A stretch of 64,000 nucleotides of DNA from Pollutiaquabacter aromativorans. GTDB taxonomy: Bacteria; Bacteroidota; Bacteroidia; AKYH767-A; 2013-40CM-41-45. Positions within the stretch are counted from its first letter, which is position 1; each line of letters begins with the position of its first letter. Positions 60,774 through 64,000 of the stretch are shown piece by piece. The DNA lies in the NCBI GenBank assembly GCA_049177215.1, contig CP185379.1, positions 806,001 to 870,000 on the forward strand. Reading direction: 5' to 3'. The notes below the pieces were generated by a model, which did no database searches, had not been told where the DNA came from, and saw nothing but the letters and a program-made list of their open reading frames with translations. Position numbers and translations under genes: made by a program.

Positions 60774-62803
60774 ATGAACTACCATCCATCCATCTTGGTT
60801 GTTTTTCTTGTTCTGAGCTTTTTCGGAACGACAACGGGCGCTCAGGTGCAGTATGCATCGGTGATGCAGGAGTATTCCTCTTCTGTGGGAAACAAGCAGT
60901 TCGGCCCCCTCCAGGTGTTGGGAAAACCCGATGCCATGCCCCAGGGAGGAAAGAGCCCCTGCGCCTGGATGTCAAGACTGGCGAATTCGGGAAAGGAGTA
61001 TCTGGAGGTTTCCTTTGATGCTCTGCAAATGGTGCGGCAGGTCGCCGTATTCGAGAATTTGAATCCTGGCGGCGTTGTAGCAGTGTCCCTCATCGACGAA
61101 CAGGGAAAGACGAACCGCATCTACAAAGGACCGGCGGCTGCAACGAGTGAGAAGTCCCGCGTTTTCCGTGTTTTTTGTTCAGATGACGGCAGGCAGTATA
61201 AGGGTGTCCGCGTCGACTTCGATTTTTCAAAATTCGGAGGACAGAAGCAGATTGATGCGATCGCAATCTCCGACTCGGAGGAGCCGATCCAAGCCGAGAT
61301 CCATGAGTTGAAAGACCTGGCATGGGCAAGCGGCCCTGAGAACCTGGGGAGAAAGGTTAATTCAGCTTTTTCCGATGTGAATCCCGTGATCTCACCGGAT
61401 GGCCGGACACTGTACTTCACACGAAAGGATCATCCGGACAACATCAGCGGCTCCGACGAGAATGATGATATCTGGTATTCCGAGATCGATGAAAAGGGGA
61501 ATTGGGGTCCGGCAACGAACATGGATGAGCCGTTGAATAATGCTTCCAATAATTTTGTGGAGTCAGTTACGCCCGACGGAAATACGCTCTTGTTGGGTAA
61601 TCACTATTTCCGGACTTCCGAAGAAGCGGATGGACAGGAATTGAATGGCGTTTCGTTCGCTTATCGGGCCCTGGATGGCTGGTCGTTTCCCAGGAATATC
61701 CGGATCGAAAATTATCGGAACTACGACCAGTATGTCAATTATTTTTTGTCCAATGACGGTCGGGCATTGTTGATGGGCATTGAACACGATGATACGGAAG
61801 GCGCGGCCGATCTGTATGTTAGTTTCCTGCAAGCCGACAGTTCCTGGTCGGCTCCGGTGAATCTGGGTCCCGTTATCAATTCGGCTGGCTCGGAAGGGAC
61901 TCCGTTTCTGGCGGCCGACGGCGTTTCGCTCTACTATACCAGTGATGGATTTGCGGGCTACGGAAGTAGCGATATGTACATGTCGAAGCGACTCGACAAT
62001 TCCTGGAAGAATTGGTCGGAACCGGTGAATCTTGGAGGGCGCCTTAATACTGCCGGCTGGGATGCCTACTTCACACTTCCGGCATCCGGCGAGTATGCCT
62101 ATTTCGTCAGTTCGGAAAATTCATTGGGTGCAACGGATGTTTTCCGGATCCGACTTCCCAAGCAAATAAAGCCGGAACCGGTTGTCCTGGTCTCGGGAAG
62201 AGTATTGGACGCAAAGTCAAATGCGCCCCTTGAGGCGACCATTCGGTATGAGCGGCTGCCGGAAGGCGCTTCCGCCGGTCTCGCGCGGAGTGAACCGAAA
62301 GATGGTCAATACCGGATCGTGCTGCCCCGTGGCGCGCGCTTTGGATTCAGAGCCGAGGCGGCGGGTTATTTTCCAGTCAGCGCCTTTATTAACCTTGATT
62401 CATTGTCGGATTACCAGGAGCTTTCACGCGACTTGTCACTTGTGCCCATGGAAGTTGGCCAGGTGGTGCGGTTGAACAACATCTTCTTTGATTTCGGGAA
62501 GGCCACCTTGCAACCGGAATCCGAACCCGAACTCAGGCGAGTGATCGAGTTCATGCGCGCCAACATTCGGGCATGCGGATCGAAGTCGATGGTCATACCG
62601 ATGATGTGGGGGCTGATGCGGCCAACCTCCAACTATCGAAGGAAAGAGCCGCTTCTGTTATCAGGTTCCTGATTGAAAACGGAGTAGAGGCGTCCCGCTT
62701 GTTTTCGGAGGGATATGGTGAAACCCGTCCCATTACCGGAAATGACAGCGAGGAAGGACGCAGTCTGAATCGTCGGGTGGAATTCAAGATATTGAAATTG
62801 TGA
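60774..62803 (+). pseudogene. OmpA-type protein with PD40 propeller and regulatory-like domain, frameshifted
   Basis: Signal peptide from ATG 60774 (MNYHPSILVVFLVLSFFG), an N-terminal beta-domain (about residues 25-190), PD40/WD40-like propeller repeats (SDVNPVISPDGRTLYFTRKD, SVTPDGNTLLLGN, TDGFAGYG-type blade), a CarboxypepD regulatory-like domain (VSGRVLDAKSNAPLEATIRY) and an OmpA C-terminal domain. The frame ends out of register: FDFGKATLQPESEPEL is in one frame, while VDGHTDDVG, LSKERAASVI and RVEFKI continue in another from 62573 to TGA 62803. Restoring one base near 62565 joins them into a normal OmpA domain. Either a real one-base deletion or a sequencing error. PorE-like in layout but without TPR. 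Confidence 0.85.
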
Positions 62804-63036
62804 TGGTGAAGAAAAGCATGGATAAAGTGAGCAATGCTGCGCTTAAGGTTCCAGTCGGAAGAAGAGCGGGAGGGTCAGTCAGGCGTAAGCAGGCTATCCT
62901 GGTACGGCCCCCGTTTTTTCAAAGGTTAGAATCTTCGCCAACATACAACAGGAACGACGGCATGCTTTGAGTTATACGGCCCCGAAGGTCAATTTATTGC
63001 AACTGATAACTCCCCCCTGACCGGAGGGGCCGTTCC

Positions 63037-63954
63037 TTACTTCAGGAAGTAGAAGTAGAAAGGAATCATGCTGAGAATTCCGATGGCGAGGTACGCCTTG
63101 GCGAAAACACTGGTGTAATGAAAGTCGCTCTTTTCTTTTGCAGTCAACACCAGATAGAGCAAGCCCGCCAGCGGAATAAGAAAGATGCCTTCCAGTTTGA
63201 AGAGGCTAACTACGGTGTTGTCGTTAAAGAAGTGATAGAGGAGGTAGGCGATCACTCCGCCGGTTACAAGGATCAGTCCGGTCGCGATTATTCGTGTTGT
63301 CGGTAGTCCGTAACGTACAGGAATGCTGTCGCAACCACCCAGGCGATCGCCTTCTAGATCTTCCGCATCCTTTAAAATCTCCCGGACGAGGCTGATCAGA
63401 AATGCAAACAGCGCGTAGACCAACACGTAGATGATGTTTCGATAGAATTCCGGTTCATATAATGCGACGGTCAGGGGAACCAGTGCCGATAAGAACGCGA
63501 TGAGGATGTTCCCGATAATGAATTTCCGCTTGTATTGGCTGGCATACATGTAAAGGGAGTAAGCGCAAAATACCTGGATCAAGCCGAGGCCCGGCCGACC
63601 GATGCGCAACGCTACGAGGAAGCCGGTCAGACACCCGAATACCGAAAGTGTCATAAACAGTTTGCGGGCAAGTTCCGGACTGATCCTGGACCCTACCGGA
63701 TTCGTACCCGGCCGGTTCTTTTCGTCAATGTATCGGTCGTAGACGTCATTGATCACATTGCCGCCGGCTGCAATCAAGACCGTCGAGAAGACGAGAAGGC
63801 AGAACGTCCACTTGTCTAAGTGCGCAGGAAATTCACCCGTAACATTCTTTTCCGTCTGGAAGGCCGGAAGAATCAGACAATAACGGACCAGAAACTGCGT
63901 CAAGGCGATGAGCAGCAGGTTGAGGGGTCGGAAGAGCCGGAGGAAATGAAACAT
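63037..63954 (-). CDS. UbiA-family prenyltransferase
   Basis: A 305-residue inner-membrane protein with about eight or nine hydrophobic helices. The first aspartate-rich motif is NVINDVYDRYIDEKNRP (N-D-x2-D-x3-D) and the second is REILKDAEDLEGDRLGG (D-x3-D-x3-D), both metal-pyrophosphate binding sites of UbiA. It transfers a prenyl group to an aromatic or glycerol-phosphate acceptor. In Bacteroidota this branch is usually annotated as geranylgeranylglycerol-phosphate geranylgeranyltransferase, but the acceptor cannot be decided here. Four bases separate its ATG from the stop of the upstream gene at the window edge, so it is the second or later gene of a unit. Confidence 0.88.
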   Translation of the reverse strand: MFHFLRLFRPLNLLLIALTQFLVRYCLILPAFQTEKNVTGEFPAHLDKWTFCLLVFSTVLIAAGGNVINDVYDRYIDEKNRPGTNPVGSRISPELARKLFMTLSVFGCLTGFLVALRIGRPGLGLIQVFCAYSLYMYASQYKRKFIIGNILIAFLSALVPLTVALYEPEFYRNIIYVLVYALFAFLISLVREILKDAEDLEGDRLGGCDSIPVRYGLPTTRIIATGLILVTGGVIAYLLYHFFNDNTVVSLFKLEGIFLIPLAGLLYLVLTAKEKSDFHYTSVFAKAYLAIGILSMIPFYFYFLK

Positions 63955-63958
63955 GGGT

Positions 63959-64000
63959 TCAGGCGTTCAGTCCGGGCCAGTTGCCGTGCAAACGCATGAC
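63959..64000 (-). CDS. C-terminal end of an upstream gene (partial)
   Basis: On the minus strand the last 42 bases encode a 13-residue tail, VMRLHGNWPGLNA, followed by a TGA stop at 63961-63959. The stop is four bases before the UbiA ATG, the close spacing of an operon. The rest lies outside the window and the tail is too short to name. Confidence 0.5.
   Translation of the reverse strand, partial: VMRLHGNWPGLNA

Noticed and set aside
62803..62970. 55-codon open frame starting at TGATG after the OmpA-type gene
   Set aside because: Basic, short, no signal peptide or motif, and no promoter; the 62804-63036 gap otherwise holds only a weak GC hairpin. Not enough to call a gene.
1..64000. tRNA, rRNA, riboswitch or phage genes
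   Set aside because: I found no cloverleaf-like repeats, no rRNA-like conserved stretches, no known riboswitch core and no phage or integrase genes.

Overview
The window comes from the chromosome of an uncultured-looking member of the phylum Bacteroidota. The evidence is consistent: a fused lpxC/fabZ gene, the type IX secretion regulator PorX, secreted proteins ending in type A and type B T9SS sorting domains, a DUF4249 lipoprotein, a PafA-type phosphatase, a DUF1599 protein, and repeated use of the Bacteroidota -7 promoter box TAnnTTTG. Base composition is close to 50% GC, on the high side for the phylum. There is no rRNA, tRNA, CRISPR array, insertion sequence or prophage that I can support. 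Nearly all of the window is densely packed core chromosome; no gap between genes exceeds about 235 bases.

Layout. 1-2.8 kb: porX (cut by the window edge, minus strand) divergent from an HD-domain phosphohydrolase. 3.0-8.7 kb: a lipid A run lpxD / lpxC-fabZ / lpxA, followed in tight overlap by an ABC ATPase, tsaE and alanine dehydrogenase. 8.7-9.9 kb: proline dehydrogenase (minus). 10.0-13.5 kb: a shikimate cluster (DAHP synthase-chorismate mutase fusion, aroB, aroA), meeting head-on a minus-strand pair of predicted outer-membrane proteins (13.4-16.2 kb). 16.3-18.0 kb: purK-purE (minus), divergent from hpt-adk-obgE-PAP2-pafA (18.1-22.5 kb). 22.7-27.5 kb: a 1581-residue PKD-repeat T9SS cargo. 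27.7-31.5 kb: a PLP enzyme of the alpha-oxoamine synthase fold, a single-domain response regulator, a histidine kinase and a small unknown protein. 31.5-36.2 kb: secreted M14 and M16 metallopeptidases. 36.3-41.8 kb: a minus-strand run miaA, pRiA4b-ORF3-like, cca, sua5-like, glycosyltransferase 9, dapD. 41.9-43.4 kb: ruvX, def, TPR lipoprotein. 43.4-45.1 kb: cdaA and folP (minus). 45.2-47 kb: DUF1599 and a BT_3928/DoxX-type protein. 47-49.3 kb: rluA-like, panB, unknown secreted protein (minus). 49.4-54.2 kb: DUF4249 lipoprotein, dnaK, T9SS cargo. 54.2-55.8 kb: EamA transporter, maf (minus). 55.9-58.5 kb: a TPR histidine kinase / LuxR regulator pair. 58.6-62.8 kb: small secreted protein, PQQ-propeller protein and an OmpA-type protein with a frameshift. 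63.0-64 kb: UbiA prenyltransferase.

How the parts fit together. The window is dominated by the cell envelope and housekeeping: lipid A synthesis, outer-membrane proteins, T9SS control and cargo, c-di-AMP synthesis, folate, pantothenate, aromatic amino acid and purine pathways. I see no clear undescribed multi-gene system. The signals most worth following are (i) a promoter architecture in which the -7 box lies only 3-10 nt before the start codon of many genes, implying leaderless or near-leaderless mRNAs; (ii) a stand-alone alpha-oxoamine synthase-fold enzyme of unassigned substrate; (iii) a lone ABC ATPase embedded in the lipid A/tsaE operon; (iv) a secreted helix-hairpin-helix/beta-barrel protein pair; (v) a single-base frameshift in the OmpA-type gene. 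Start codons were revised from the longest frames where promoter position, signal peptide or overlap gave a reason; these choices are stated in each entry.
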